DNA of 40,837 bases, taken from assembly GCA_021777055.1 (NCBI GenBank), contig JAIQZO010000103.1, forward strand, positions 1 to 40,837, in the 5' to 3' direction. Of the stretch, positions 18,536-27,066 are shown in pieces. Source of the DNA: Candidatus Anammoxibacter sp. GTDB lineage: Bacteria; Planctomycetota; Brocadiia; Brocadiales; Anammoxibacteraceae. The notes under the pieces are model-generated. The model saw only the letters and a program-made list of their open reading frames with translations. It did no database searches and was not told the origin of the DNA. Numbering within the stretch: the first letter of the stretch is position 1; every line of letters starts with the position of its first letter. A program made the position numbers and the translations under genes.

Positions 18536-18844
18536 GACAACATGATTGGTATTTTTGAAGGTGGACCGGTAGTGAGCTGTAATCTAAAAAATATTCGTTC
18601 TGATAAAGAGAGTGTGAAAAGTTCTGTTTTAGAAATAAAAGATGATAATATTAAATCAGATATGTTCATTATTTCGAGTGGTTCGAAGAAAGACTTTCGT
18701 GCCTGTTTAGGATGTTTAGAAACTACCAGTTCAGGTCGAGTATGCATCGAGAGCAAAACGGCACTTGCTCTCAATATTAAAATAGGCGACCATGTCCGTT
18801 TTGTTTCCTTATACTCGCATCCATCCAAAAAAGAAAAACAATAA
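18536..18844 (+). pseudogene. C-terminal fragment resembling arginine N-succinyltransferase (AstA)
   Basis: The open frame 18542-18844 reads 'NMIGIFEGGPVVSCNLKNIR' and ends with 'DFRACLGCL...' and 'IKIGDHVRFVSLYS'. This resembles the end of AstA-family enzymes as I recall them (a '..IFDGGP..EC....IR' block, then 'FR..L' and 'GDRVRLV.L'). AstA is about 340 aa, so roughly 70 percent is missing. The fragment continues without a frame change from the ISL3 zinc-ribbon remnant, making a chimeric junction near 18536. No ribosome binding site precedes the internal ATG. It could be a stand-alone domain, but a remnant is more likely. The AstA match is from memory and moderately sure. Confidence 0.45.
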
Positions 18845-18958
18845 ACCATTTATTGACGGTCTAACCTTAATATTCAAATTTTTCTGATTTAAAGAGTATT
18901 ACACACAGATAAATAAAACCTCTTGCTAAAAAAGCCTTCTTAACAAACATGCCGTGTT

Positions 18959-19000
18959 TATGGTACCATATTATATATTACATCAGAATGATGGTACCAT
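18959..19000. promoter_or_regulatory. Two identical palindromes, possible operator pair
   Basis: ATGGTACCAT occurs at 18960-18969 (within the 12-bp palindrome TATGGTACCATA) and again at 18991-19000. Their centres are 31 bp apart, about three helical turns, in the 239-bp gap upstream of the LamG gene. Identical palindromes on one DNA face are typical of a dimeric regulator binding cooperatively. The regulator is unknown. Confidence 0.45.
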
Positions 19001-19083
19001 TACTATACCCCAGATCAACAGGGGCAGTATTTAACTATGGCTGGAAACGGGTGGTAATTTTTTAATTTATAAGGAGGATTATT

Positions 19084-19896
19084 ATGAAAAAGAGTAGAAA
19101 TATTTTATGTATACTATTTGTTAATTTTACGATAGTTTATTTTTTCTTTGCACCCCATGGTTATGCTGTAACACCTTTGCCAGAAAATGCTGCTGCCGCA
19201 TGGTTGTTGGATGATGGAGAGGGTGATATCGTAAAGGATTCTGGTAAAAATGAAATTCATGGTAAAATTTATGGTGCCGTATGGGTTAAAGGTGCACATG
19301 ATGAGGCACTAGAATTCGATGGGGTTGAGGATTATGTTACTATCCCTGATTCTCCATATCTCAATACAGGCGGTCCTTATACTGACAGAACAATTTTAGC
19401 GGTTTTCAAGGTTAATGATGCCTCCTCTACAATTCAGAAGCAGACGATATATGAGGAGGGAGGACGTATTGCAGGGTGTAATATATACGTTTATGACGAG
19501 AAAGTATATGTTGGGGCATGGAGCCATACTGAGAATATATGGGATGGGGAGTGGTTATCATCAAATATAGAATCGGGGAAATGGTATTGCGTTGCTTTGG
19601 TAATCAGAAATGGGACGGACAAAATTAGAAAAGGGGTCGTTGAAATGTGGCTTGATGGTAAATTAACAGACAAAAGACCTGGAAGACAAGTTGATAACCA
19701 TCCGGAAGATATAGGGATAGGTGCAGTAGTCCAGAATACAGTGTTTAATGACAATGGAGGAGATGGTACACGTCACCATAACTTAAGAGGCCGTATTAGT
19801 GAAATACGAGTTTATAATGAGGCTTTATCAAAGAAAGATCTCAGCCTGGGCGCTGTTTTACTTTCAGGTAAACCTAATAGGGATAATATCAGATAG
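19084..19896 (+). CDS. Exported LamG / concanavalin-A-like lectin domain protein
   Basis: A 270-aa protein with a signal peptide (about residues 1-28: KKSRN, a hydrophobic core, then APHGYAVT). One LamG-type jelly-roll domain fills the rest: 'AAAWLLDDGEGDIVKDSGKNEIHG', 'ALEFDGVEDYVTIPDSP', 'LRGRISEIRVYNEALS'. Such domains bind glycans or support adhesion outside the cytoplasm, and there is no catalytic module. AAGGAGG lies seven bases upstream of the ATG, so expression should be strong. It sits alone between the ISL3/AstA remnant and a collapsed glycosyltransferase gene, with a pair of palindromes upstream. Confidence 0.88.
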   Translation: MKKSRNILCILFVNFTIVYFFFAPHGYAVTPLPENAAAAWLLDDGEGDIVKDSGKNEIHGKIYGAVWVKGAHDEALEFDGVEDYVTIPDSPYLNTGGPYTDRTILAVFKVNDASSTIQKQTIYEEGGRIAGCNIYVYDEKVYVGAWSHTENIWDGEWLSSNIESGKWYCVALVIRNGTDKIRKGVVEMWLDGKLTDKRPGRQVDNHPEDIGIGAVVQNTVFNDNGGDGTRHHNLRGRISEIRVYNEALSKKDLSLGAVLLSGKPNRDNIR

Positions 19897-20027
19897 ACAT
19901 TTTTGTATCCATTTCAAGACTCCAATGACCACAATCTTCAAGACTCTCAAGTAATTAGAATAATAAAATATATTCCATTCCGTTAGTCTTATTTTATTTA
20001 ATCAAGGAAGTTTAATAGGAGATAGAG

Positions 20028-20356
20028 ATGGGGAAATATGCAAGTGCTGTACGCGATAAAGTATATGAATGGACGAAAACAATCCAAGATGTAAATATCA
20101 TCGTGGGAATACATTGTTATAACAGATAATAAACTCTGGAAATTATAACCAGCTCATAAAGAATGTTCGTATACTGAAAAAAACCGGAAAAGTCGTCTTT
20201 CCCGCATATTTATAAGCAAGGATATTATATGACTTTGCCTTTGTATACCATTCATGGGAGAGAAACAGAAAGAAACTTATTGATATCATGGTTCCCCTTT
20301 ATTTTGGCAGGACAGCGGCTTATTGTCATGAGGTGTGTGATATTTATATATGGTAG
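20028..20356 (+). pseudogene. Collapsed glycosyltransferase gene
   Basis: It starts with an excellent ribosome site (AGGAG) and ATG, then 33 codons, 'VRDKVYEWTKTIQDVNIIVGIHCYNR', ending in TAATAA. This resembles the first beta strand of a GT-A glycosyltransferase (usual form 'vivgIPCYNE'). After about 60 unclear codons with a stop, a second piece reads 'LYDFAFVYHSWERNRKKLIDIMVPLYFGRTAAYCHEV' and stops at 20354-20356. That resembles the conserved C-terminal region ('PLYFGR') of bacterial GT2/GT81-type enzymes. The middle, with the sugar-binding core, is gone. I read this as an internal deletion plus point decay. Confidence 0.55.
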
Positions 20357-20420
20357 TCCAACAATGTTATCTTAAGAATGACTTTAATATTTACCACTTT
20401 TAATTCAATGGTTTTCCACA

Positions 20421-20548
20421 ACTAGAATCGTATCTTCCAGTGCTGGAATAATCGAGTGTTTTTCTAAATGCAACAACTGCTCATCAAAATCGATTCTTCC
20501 ATCATTGTACCTGAACATCCCTCACAGCTTCGTATCTCCAATATCATA
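20421..20548 (-). pseudogene. C-terminal fragment of a second GT81-like gene
   Basis: This stretch is collinear with 23495-23621, the 3' end of the intact GT81-like gene, sharing for example CGTATCTTCCAG, CAACAACTGCTCATCAAAATCGAT and CCAATATCATA. Similarity stops sharply at 20548-20551, where repeat element A copy 3 begins. It appears to be the tail of a duplicated gene cut off by that element. The similarity is direct DNA comparison within this window. Confidence 0.75.
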
Positions 20549-20550
20549 GT

Positions 20551-20759
20551 GCGGCAAAGCCGCAACCAAAATACAGAATTCAGAATTCAGGAGTCAGAAT
20601 AAAGCATAGATTTGTTCTTGTTTTACAATAGAGTTATTAATTGTAAATTTATATTCACTTTCTGAATCATGTTTTCTATTATTCTGACTCCTGAATTCTG
20701 TATTCCATAAAAACTACAAAATCTTTTTAAAAAAGAAGTTTTTATAAAGTAATACTATA
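20551..20759 (+). repeat. Repeat element A, copy 3 (about 209 bp, divergent middle)
   Basis: It begins with GCGGCAAAGCCGCAACCAAAATAC and ends with AAAAGAAGTTTTTATAAAGTAATACTATA, the same ends as copies 1 and 2. The middle differs: it is a large hairpin with arms near 20574-20601 (CAGAATTCAGGAGTCAGAAT) and 20675-20705 (ATTCTGACTCCTGAATTCTG). It abuts the truncated GT81-like fragment. Confidence 0.8.
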
Positions 20760-20953
20760 TAGTGACAATTTTGGTGTTTGAAAGATTTTAATCGCGCCAA
20801 TGCAAATGATAGAACCTGGATATTTGAGTAATGGAGTTTTAGAATTTTGACATTTTGTTTTGTTATTCTTTCAATTACTCCAATATGTCATTACTCCTCT
20901 TCAATTGAACAGAACAAATGATTTTGACATGAAAAATTATAATAAGTTTCTGA

Positions 20954-22462
20954 TCACAATGTTTTGTCCAACTTTGTTATGTCCAACTTTTTATTTAATG
21001 AACGTCCTCTAATTATCACAAATGGGATCTGCAACATATAGCGCAGACCTCCAACGGTGGAAAAATTCCGCATCCCTCTCCTTACTTCAGAAATGAGTTC
21101 ACTAATGACAATCTTTTCCTCAACCTCGCCAATCTCAATTATAGCGGCAAGTCGATGTATGGAATAGAGTCCGATGATAGAAGCGAAAACAAAAAAGAAA
21201 TCCCATTGGCTTAAACTTAAGGCGGGAATGATTGTCTCTACCCCATGGCGGATTAAGTTAAACGAAAAAGAGAACTCATGCCCTTTGAGGTAGTCTATAC
21301 ATTGACCTCCAATGATTGGCGAAATAAATGCTGCCATCGAGCTAGCAAGGCCCTGTGCAACCATATAGGTCGTAGCCTTTCCCTTTGGCGCAAGTTTCAT
21401 GCTTATATTTCCTGAAGCCAGTGTTACTCCTGACAAAGCAATACCCATAAAGATATGTATTAATATGAGCAACGGCATTGTAAAAGCGTGCTTTTCGGGA
21501 AATGTGGTAAACGTCCACGCAAATATACACATTATAAATAGCGGAGCGCAAACACTCAGAACTGATTTATTATTGAAACGATCAGAAACCCTTCCCCATA
21601 TTCTTAAAAACAATAAGTTTGTTACCTGACAGAGTACAGTAAGAGCAATAATATATTTCATATCGTACTCTAACCTCTTGATCAAATACACTGTAAAAAA
21701 CGGAGCCGCCAGATTAACGGCAAAATTCCAGCTTGCCAGAAATATGATAAGCCTTTTAAAATTCGGATCTTTAAACGGCTGTACGACCATTGTAAAAAAA
21801 CCTTGTTTCTTTTCTATCCTCTCCATTCCTGGTTCTGGTATGGTTGATATGAAATAGACACCAAGTATACCGACAACAAATCCAAGGGTAAAAAGAAGGG
21901 AATAGGAATATATTTCGTAATCAGGAAATTGCTTTTTCCAGTAGGCAAGATAATATCCGCTTGCAAGAAAGACGATAATGCCAAATGCCGTGGATAAGGC
22001 CATCCTTTTTGAATAGAAAGCTCCAAGTCTGTCCTGCGGGATAAGATCACGCATCCATGAGTTCCAGCTACATCCACCCACTGCAGCAAAGGCAGAATTG
22101 AGAGTTATTGATCCAACAAGCACAAATAATCCAGTCCGGGGATCAAAAATAAACGGTATCATTGCTATCAGCAGCCATAATGTCCTGCTAATAGCTGATG
22201 CGAATACGGTGATTGCCCTCCTCACCCTTATCTTTTCAACCAGATAGATGGAAGGGATCTGCATAATATGCATCAATGGTGGTATGGCGGCTATAAGGCC
22301 GATAACAGAATTGGAAGCGTTAAGTTTCAAAGCAAATGCAACCAGGAATACTCCTCCTGTAAGGGTCCCCATGGTATGACTGCATAAGCCGTCCTTAATA
22401 ACAGCCCTGAGCCCCCTATTTAATCCCTCTTCTGAGATGGCATCTTTTACAGTAAATTTCAT
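20954..22462 (-). CDS. Major facilitator superfamily transporter
   Basis: A 502-aa protein with about twelve hydrophobic helices and the MFS loop between helices 2 and 3 ('IYLVEKIRVRRAITVFASA') plus a matching loop in the second half ('LRIWGRVSDRFNNKSVL'). The conserved 'GWSWNSWMRDLIP'-like segment reads 'GCSWNSWMRDLIPQDRLGAFYSKRM'. The substrate is unknown. Neighbouring glycosyltransferase genes and remnants suggest a link to sugar or compatible-solute transport, which is inference only. A C-terminal hydrophilic tail of about 60 aa follows the last helix. No Shine-Dalgarno is visible before the ATG. Confidence 0.88.
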   Translation of the reverse strand: MKFTVKDAISEEGLNRGLRAVIKDGLCSHTMGTLTGGVFLVAFALKLNASNSVIGLIAAIPPLMHIMQIPSIYLVEKIRVRRAITVFASAISRTLWLLIAMIPFIFDPRTGLFVLVGSITLNSAFAAVGGCSWNSWMRDLIPQDRLGAFYSKRMALSTAFGIIVFLASGYYLAYWKKQFPDYEIYSYSLLFTLGFVVGILGVYFISTIPEPGMERIEKKQGFFTMVVQPFKDPNFKRLIIFLASWNFAVNLAAPFFTVYLIKRLEYDMKYIIALTVLCQVTNLLFLRIWGRVSDRFNNKSVLSVCAPLFIMCIFAWTFTTFPEKHAFTMPLLILIHIFMGIALSGVTLASGNISMKLAPKGKATTYMVAQGLASSMAAFISPIIGGQCIDYLKGHEFSFSFNLIRHGVETIIPALSLSQWDFFFVFASIIGLYSIHRLAAIIEIGEVEEKIVISELISEVRRGMRNFSTVGGLRYMLQIPFVIIRGRSLNKKLDITKLDKTL

Positions 22463-22608
22463 TTTTTATTTTTTTAGTCTTCTGAAGCAATTTACACCAA
22501 CCAAGGTGGAGAAATTGTTTGGAATAGTTTCTATTGCGAATATAACAAATGATCTCAAAACATTCCCCTCCATTTGTGAGAGGTGTTAGGGAAGGGGTAG
22601 GTTGCAGC

Positions 22609-23028
22609 TTAAATGCTACTTGTTATCGCCATCCTTGTCAACCGATTTCGTAATCTCAGACATCTTTTTTGGTATGAGCGGATATGTATATCTCTTTGTG
22701 GGAATGCAATCTCTATTTTATTTCCTCTAAATATCCTGTCGATCTCAAAATTAATACCGCTGATTACCATCCACCGTTTGTGTAAATATGCCCAAATATA
22801 TAATCGGAATGTTAACGCGCTATCACCAAGCTCAGGAAAACGTACATTAGGCTCAGGGTCTTTTAATACATCAGGGAGGGTATCGCAACCTTTAACAGGC
22901 CATTCTCTTACAAGTTCCGTATTTGATCCATAACGCCCCCTACGGGCATTATTGCCCACAATATCATTTCCTGGCCATGGTACACAGTTAATTACATTGT
23001 CCTCAAGGAGTTTGGAGTTATAGCGCAA
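22609..23028 (-). pseudogene. C-terminal fragment of an MscS/MscK-type channel
   Basis: A 139-codon frame matches the last cytoplasmic domain of the 1220-aa channel at 27067-30729: 'NSKLLEDNVIN' (NSKFLENNVIN in the intact gene), 'YGSNTELVRE', 'PEPNVRFPELGDSALTFRLYIWA', 'INFEIDRIFR', 'FPQRDIHI'. Everything upstream is missing, including the pore helix. Several conserved spots are damaged: the segment between INCVPW and YGSNTE is scrambled and the 'FREKGI' loop reads 'FRGNKI'. It is a truncated, decaying copy and cannot form a channel alone. Confidence 0.8.
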
Positions 23029-23125
23029 ATTAATAGTTTAATTGCATAATTTTACAAAATTAGTTTCAGGAATTTTAAATACTTAAAATATGAAAACACT
23101 CATGATTGTTTGATATTTAGCAAGT

Positions 23126-23380
23126 TATAGTATTACCCTATAAAAACATCTTTTTTTAGAAAGAAATTTCCCCAGCCGATTGTTAAGTTATTTGTAACAC
23201 AATAGTTACTGGTTGCTTGGTGCTAGATACTTGATAATTTATTCCAACGACTTAGAACGTTAAACCTTAAACTAAATTTTTCTCTTTTTCATCTGATTTC
23301 TCGACAAAAAAACTCTAGAAGCCAAACTATTTCCAGTATCCAGTATCAGGTATCTAGTCTTTTGGTTGCGGCTTTGCCGC
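23126..23380 (-). repeat. Repeat element A, copy 2 (about 255 bp, inverted)
   Basis: On the reverse strand it runs from GCGGCAAAGCCGCAACC (23380) to TATAGGGTAATACTATA (23126) and matches copy 1 (9684-9952) along nearly its whole length, including GGTTTAACGTTCTAAGTCGT and the internal TAGATAC units. It occupies the gap between the MscS fragment and the GT81-like gene. Copies 1 and 2 face each other across about 13.2 kb. Confidence 0.85.
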
Positions 23381-23471
23381 GCTATTCAATACACTAATGA
23401 AATAATTTACAGCTTTTTAGTTTATGCTTAGGCTCTATAGTTTACGTTTTAGGTACCTATTTGCACATCAA

Positions 23472-25052
23472 CTAATTCGCACACCCCTTTTCAACCAAAA
23501 CCGTATCTTCCAGCGCAGGAATAAGAGGATTTTTTTCTAAATACAACAACTGCTCATCAAAATCGATCCTTCCATCAGGGTGTCTGAGGATACGTTGTCG
23601 TTTGGTATCACCAATATCATAACGTCTTAAAAAATCGAGAGTGGGAAATTCACTGTATAACAACTCTAATAGATCTAATGACGAGAGAATGGTATCACGC
23701 ATACGGGCAACATTAAGGTCCTGTTGCGGCTGATGAATATGAGGGTTTGCAATTACATTAATTACTTTATAATCTTTAAAACGCTCATCAAGGAGGAACT
23801 GCACCAGGAGCGATATCTCAACCGCATAACCCCTTCCAAATGATATTTTTAACCAATTGGCAAGAGGTGCCCCTTGATCCCCGTGCAAAAGGTAAGTAAA
23901 CTTACTAAGCCAATTAAATAACGGCTTTTCGGAATGGCGGAGAAAGAGAGTAGTTAATAAGCTGGTCACCCTGCCGCCTAATCCTACTTTCTTTTGTAAA
24001 CAGTTTTTAATCAAATTGCTGGTCTTCTTCGTCTTTCCGCCAAATGCGGAAAGGACGGATGGGAAATTTTCCGGGGTCACTACAACGTCAGAAGGCACCT
24101 TTTCTAACTCTCTAATCGCTGTCTTTACCTGACTCAATTCCCTGACAAGCTTTTCCACCATACGTTCACGTTCTTCTAACTCAAAACGCTCTCCAAGCTC
24201 TCTTATTTCACGTTTAAGAAGTTCAATGAGTAGATCCCGATAGGTCATTACCCCCTTTTCTCCATAAACAATCTCCCGTAATACTCTGCGAGCAAATTGT
24301 AACCTGGGGCTTCCGTTTTTGACAAACCCAACCTTTTGGCACTGCGCAATGAGGCTTTGCAAACCCTTTTCTTTAGCCATTTGCGGAGAAGCAAAGCTTA
24401 AAACCCATGGAACAAACAACATCAAAAAGTTAGCCGCATCCTGCATTATATAGTCGTCATCAACAAAAACAACCATAGTCTTTTTATCGTCCCATCCTAG
24501 CTCTTCAACCTCACGCTGGATCAATTTGATGGACTTTACACAATTTGCCGCTTTACCCGGTTCATTGCAGGGGACAACAATCTCACCCTTTCTATCCTCC
24601 AATTGTATCTGATCATTAAGAAAGACAGTTACTCCTATTTCCTTTAGTCTCTTACAAAGGGTGGTCTCATACTTCCCCTGATAACCGAGGAAAAACTTCA
24701 GTCCCAAATCCTCTTGATACGGTTTAAGCAGGTCAAAGACATTGAAACCTGAATAGAGAGCGTCATCTCCGCGTCCCTGATAACTCAACATGCCAAAATA
24801 GATCTTTAAATCTTTCTCCTTAATAATATCAGTCACTAATTGAAGAAGAGCCGGATTTAACACAAATGGAATTTTTGACCTTCTGGTGGTAAGAAAATCA
24901 TCTGTCCAAATATAGCTTACCCTGTCGCCCCTTTTTAACCATTTCATCTTATCCTCTTCATCCATCCCCTGGATAGAGATGTTATCAGATAGGAAAACCC
25001 CAAATTTTTGTTCTAGAAACTCCCTTATTTCATCTAGCTCTTTCTTATTCAT
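23472..25052 (-). CDS. GT81-like (glucosyl-3-phosphoglycerate synthase-type) glycosyltransferase
   Basis: A 526-aa soluble protein. The N-terminal half ends in a DxD-type motif, 'MVVFVDDDYIMQD' (about residues 193-205). The last 170 residues match the pattern of glucosyl-3-phosphoglycerate synthases: 'GGRVTSLLTTLFL', 'PLANWLKISFGRGYAVEISLLVQFLLDE', then 'NPHIHQPQQDLNVARMRDTIL' (compare GYGVEIGLLID...HRHQ in GpgS). About 130 residues between DDDY and GRVT are unusually long and partly coiled. Known relatives make glucosylglycerate, a compatible solute, or methylglucose polysaccharide precursors. Acceptor and donor are not proven here, and no matching phosphatase gene is adjacent. AGGTGG precedes the ATG. 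A truncated second copy of the 3' end lies at 20421-20548. Confidence 0.6.
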   Translation of the reverse strand: MNKKELDEIREFLEQKFGVFLSDNISIQGMDEEDKMKWLKRGDRVSYIWTDDFLTTRRSKIPFVLNPALLQLVTDIIKEKDLKIYFGMLSYQGRGDDALYSGFNVFDLLKPYQEDLGLKFFLGYQGKYETTLCKRLKEIGVTVFLNDQIQLEDRKGEIVVPCNEPGKAANCVKSIKLIQREVEELGWDDKKTMVVFVDDDYIMQDAANFLMLFVPWVLSFASPQMAKEKGLQSLIAQCQKVGFVKNGSPRLQFARRVLREIVYGEKGVMTYRDLLIELLKREIRELGERFELEERERMVEKLVRELSQVKTAIRELEKVPSDVVVTPENFPSVLSAFGGKTKKTSNLIKNCLQKKVGLGGRVTSLLTTLFLRHSEKPLFNWLSKFTYLLHGDQGAPLANWLKISFGRGYAVEISLLVQFLLDERFKDYKVINVIANPHIHQPQQDLNVARMRDTILSSLDLLELLYSEFPTLDFLRRYDIGDTKRQRILRHPDGRIDFDEQLLYLEKNPLIPALEDTVLVEKGCAN

Positions 25053-25373
25053 GTTTGCCCACCTAGCCTTTTTTGTATTTAAAATTTAATTTATGTTAAT
25101 TATACCATTACTTTGTAAATAAAAGACTTGCAAAATATTCTGTCAACTCAAAAGCCAAGGGCCTTCCAACTTATGACAAATCTATTTTGTTACGTTATTC
25201 TATTATTGCCGGCTAATAGCTTTACATCTGTTAACAGATATAATAATATGGATATTTCCGGAACAAATATTTATGGTTTGCATCATTAAATAACAATCAA
25301 ATCACACAATGGTTATGTGATGTTCCAGGTCTCCTTTTAATTCAACAAATGAGTTTATTTCAAAACAGATCAA
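25053..25373. other. Divergent intergenic region, 321 bp
   Basis: This region lies between the leftward GT81-like gene and the rightward DUF2062 gene. It is AT-rich, and I see no gene, RNA, repeat element or clear operator in it. Confidence 0.4.
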
Positions 25374-25856
25374 ATGATTAAGCGATTAAATCAAAAAATA
25401 AAGCATCATTTCCTAGAAGTCTTGGAGCTTAAGACTTCTACTGTATCTATAGCAGCCGGGTTTGCGGTAGGCAGTCTAATATCTATTTTACCTACACCTG
25501 GATTTGGTGTTGTTCTCGGAACAGTAGTTGTAATGCTTTTTAAAAAAGTTAATAAAATTTCAACATTTATCGCACTTGCATTTTGGAACCCTTTAACACT
25601 GGCGCCTATCTATGCTTTGAGTTTTAAGATAGGCTATCTGATCTTCGGAAATGAGCCAATAGTTGAATATAAATTTACCATATTGGAACAAGTCTATCAC
25701 TATACACAGAGATTTCTGGTTGGCAATATAATATCGGCTATATGTATTTCTGCTCTTTGCTATTTTATGAGTTACGTGGCCGTTGAAGCTTTCAAAAGAA
25801 AGAAAAACTCCAAAGAAGTTACGTTAGTTCAAACTGATTTCAGAGAAAAACAATAG
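25374..25856 (+). CDS. DUF2062 membrane protein
   Basis: A 160-aa protein matching DUF2062: a short basic N-terminus, then 'AAGFAVGSLISILPTPGFGVVLG' and 'KVNKISTFIALAFWNPLTLAPIY', and a final hydrophobic helix (about residues 117-135). Three or four membrane segments are likely. The family has no firm function; it is sometimes fused to or near glycosyltransferases. No ribosome site is obvious before the ATG. CorA follows 120-140 bases downstream on the same strand, and a small hairpin (TTGCCC/GGGCAA, 25868-25884) sits between them. Confidence 0.8.
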   Translation: MIKRLNQKIKHHFLEVLELKTSTVSIAAGFAVGSLISILPTPGFGVVLGTVVVMLFKKVNKISTFIALAFWNPLTLAPIYALSFKIGYLIFGNEPIVEYKFTILEQVYHYTQRFLVGNIISAICISALCYFMSYVAVEAFKRKKNSKEVTLVQTDFREKQ

Positions 25857-25994
25857 CTTTCTATAAATTGCCCGATAAGGGCAAAGGGATTAGCCTGGAA
25901 CGTAAATCCCAGAAATAATGAGGTTATAGATCTTGTAAAATAATATGCAACAATCAATTGGATAACTTAAACACTCTAAATGAGGAAAACATTT

Positions 25995-27059
25995 ATGGCG
26001 ATAAGAAATAAAAGAAGAGCAAAAGCAGCAGGACTTCCCCCGGGTATTCTCATCCATGTGGGTGAAAAAAAAACAGCCGAGACGGTTATTAATGTCATTA
26101 ATTATGATGAACCCGGTGTAAGACAAAAGGAAGCCGTGGATATAGAAGAGTGTTTTACATATAAAAATAAATCATCTATTACATGGATCAATATTGAAGG
26201 TATTCACGAAATTGACGTCATAAAGAAACTTGGAGACTACTTTAGCCTACACCCATTGACCCTTGAAGATATTTTACACACCCAGCAGCGCCCAAAGTTG
26301 GAGGATTTCGAAGATTATCTATTTATTGTGTTAAAAATGCCACACTTTGATGAACAAAACAACAAGATAAAGATAGAACAGATCAGCCTGATACTAGGTC
26401 CAAACTTTGTTATATCATTTAACGAAGGCAAAGAAAATGTTTTTACCCCTGTTCGTAACAGGATATACAGCGGAAAGGGCCGTATCAGGAAGATGAGAGC
26501 TGATTATCTGGCTTATGCTTTAATAGACGTTATAGTTGATAACTATTTTATAGTCCTGGAAAATATAGGCGTAAAGATAGGAGATATTGAAGAAGAGCTT
26601 ATGGATGACCCCAGAAACGATACATTGCACAAGATTCACGAGTTAAAGAGAGAAATGATGTTTTTCAGGAAATCGGTCTGGCCTCTAAGAGAACTTGTCC
26701 GTATCCTGACAAGAGATGACATATCATTGATAAATGAACCGACTAAGGTATTTATTGATGATGTTTATGATCATGCAATTCAGGTTATAGATACGATAGA
26801 AACTTATCGTGATATGCTTTCGGGAATGCTTGACCTCTATCTCTCAACTATAAGTAATAAGACAAATGAAGTTATGAGGACATTAACTATTGTAGCAACA
26901 ATATTTATTCCCCTGACATTCATTGCCGGTTTGTATGGAATGAATTTTGAAAATATGCCTGAGACAAAGTGGCGGTGGGGTTATCCCATTATTATATTTG
27001 TTATTTCCTCTATTGGAGTTTCAATGTTGTTTTATTTTAAGAGAAAAAAATGGTTCTAG
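25995..27059 (+). CDS. corA: CorA-family magnesium/cobalt channel
   Basis: A cytoplasmic N-terminal domain (about residues 1-285) is followed by two C-terminal helices ('TIVATIFIPLTFIAGLYG' and 'PIIIFVISSIGVSMLFYF') joined by the family's hallmark YGMNF and a short loop, then the basic tail KRKKWF. The long helix before the pore ('NKTNEVMRTLTIVATIF') is typical. It conducts Mg2+ (also Co2+/Ni2+) as a pentamer. I choose the ATG at 25995 because GAGGAAAAC lies upstream at the right distance; an ATG at 25980 would add five residues. It is convergent with the MscK-like gene, seven bases between stops. Confidence 0.93.
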   Translation: MAIRNKRRAKAAGLPPGILIHVGEKKTAETVINVINYDEPGVRQKEAVDIEECFTYKNKSSITWINIEGIHEIDVIKKLGDYFSLHPLTLEDILHTQQRPKLEDFEDYLFIVLKMPHFDEQNNKIKIEQISLILGPNFVISFNEGKENVFTPVRNRIYSGKGRIRKMRADYLAYALIDVIVDNYFIVLENIGVKIGDIEEELMDDPRNDTLHKIHELKREMMFFRKSVWPLRELVRILTRDDISLINEPTKVFIDDVYDHAIQVIDTIETYRDMLSGMLDLYLSTISNKTNEVMRTLTIVATIFIPLTFIAGLYGMNFENMPETKWRWGYPIIIFVISSIGVSMLFYFKRKKWF

Positions 27060-27066
27060 ATTATTT

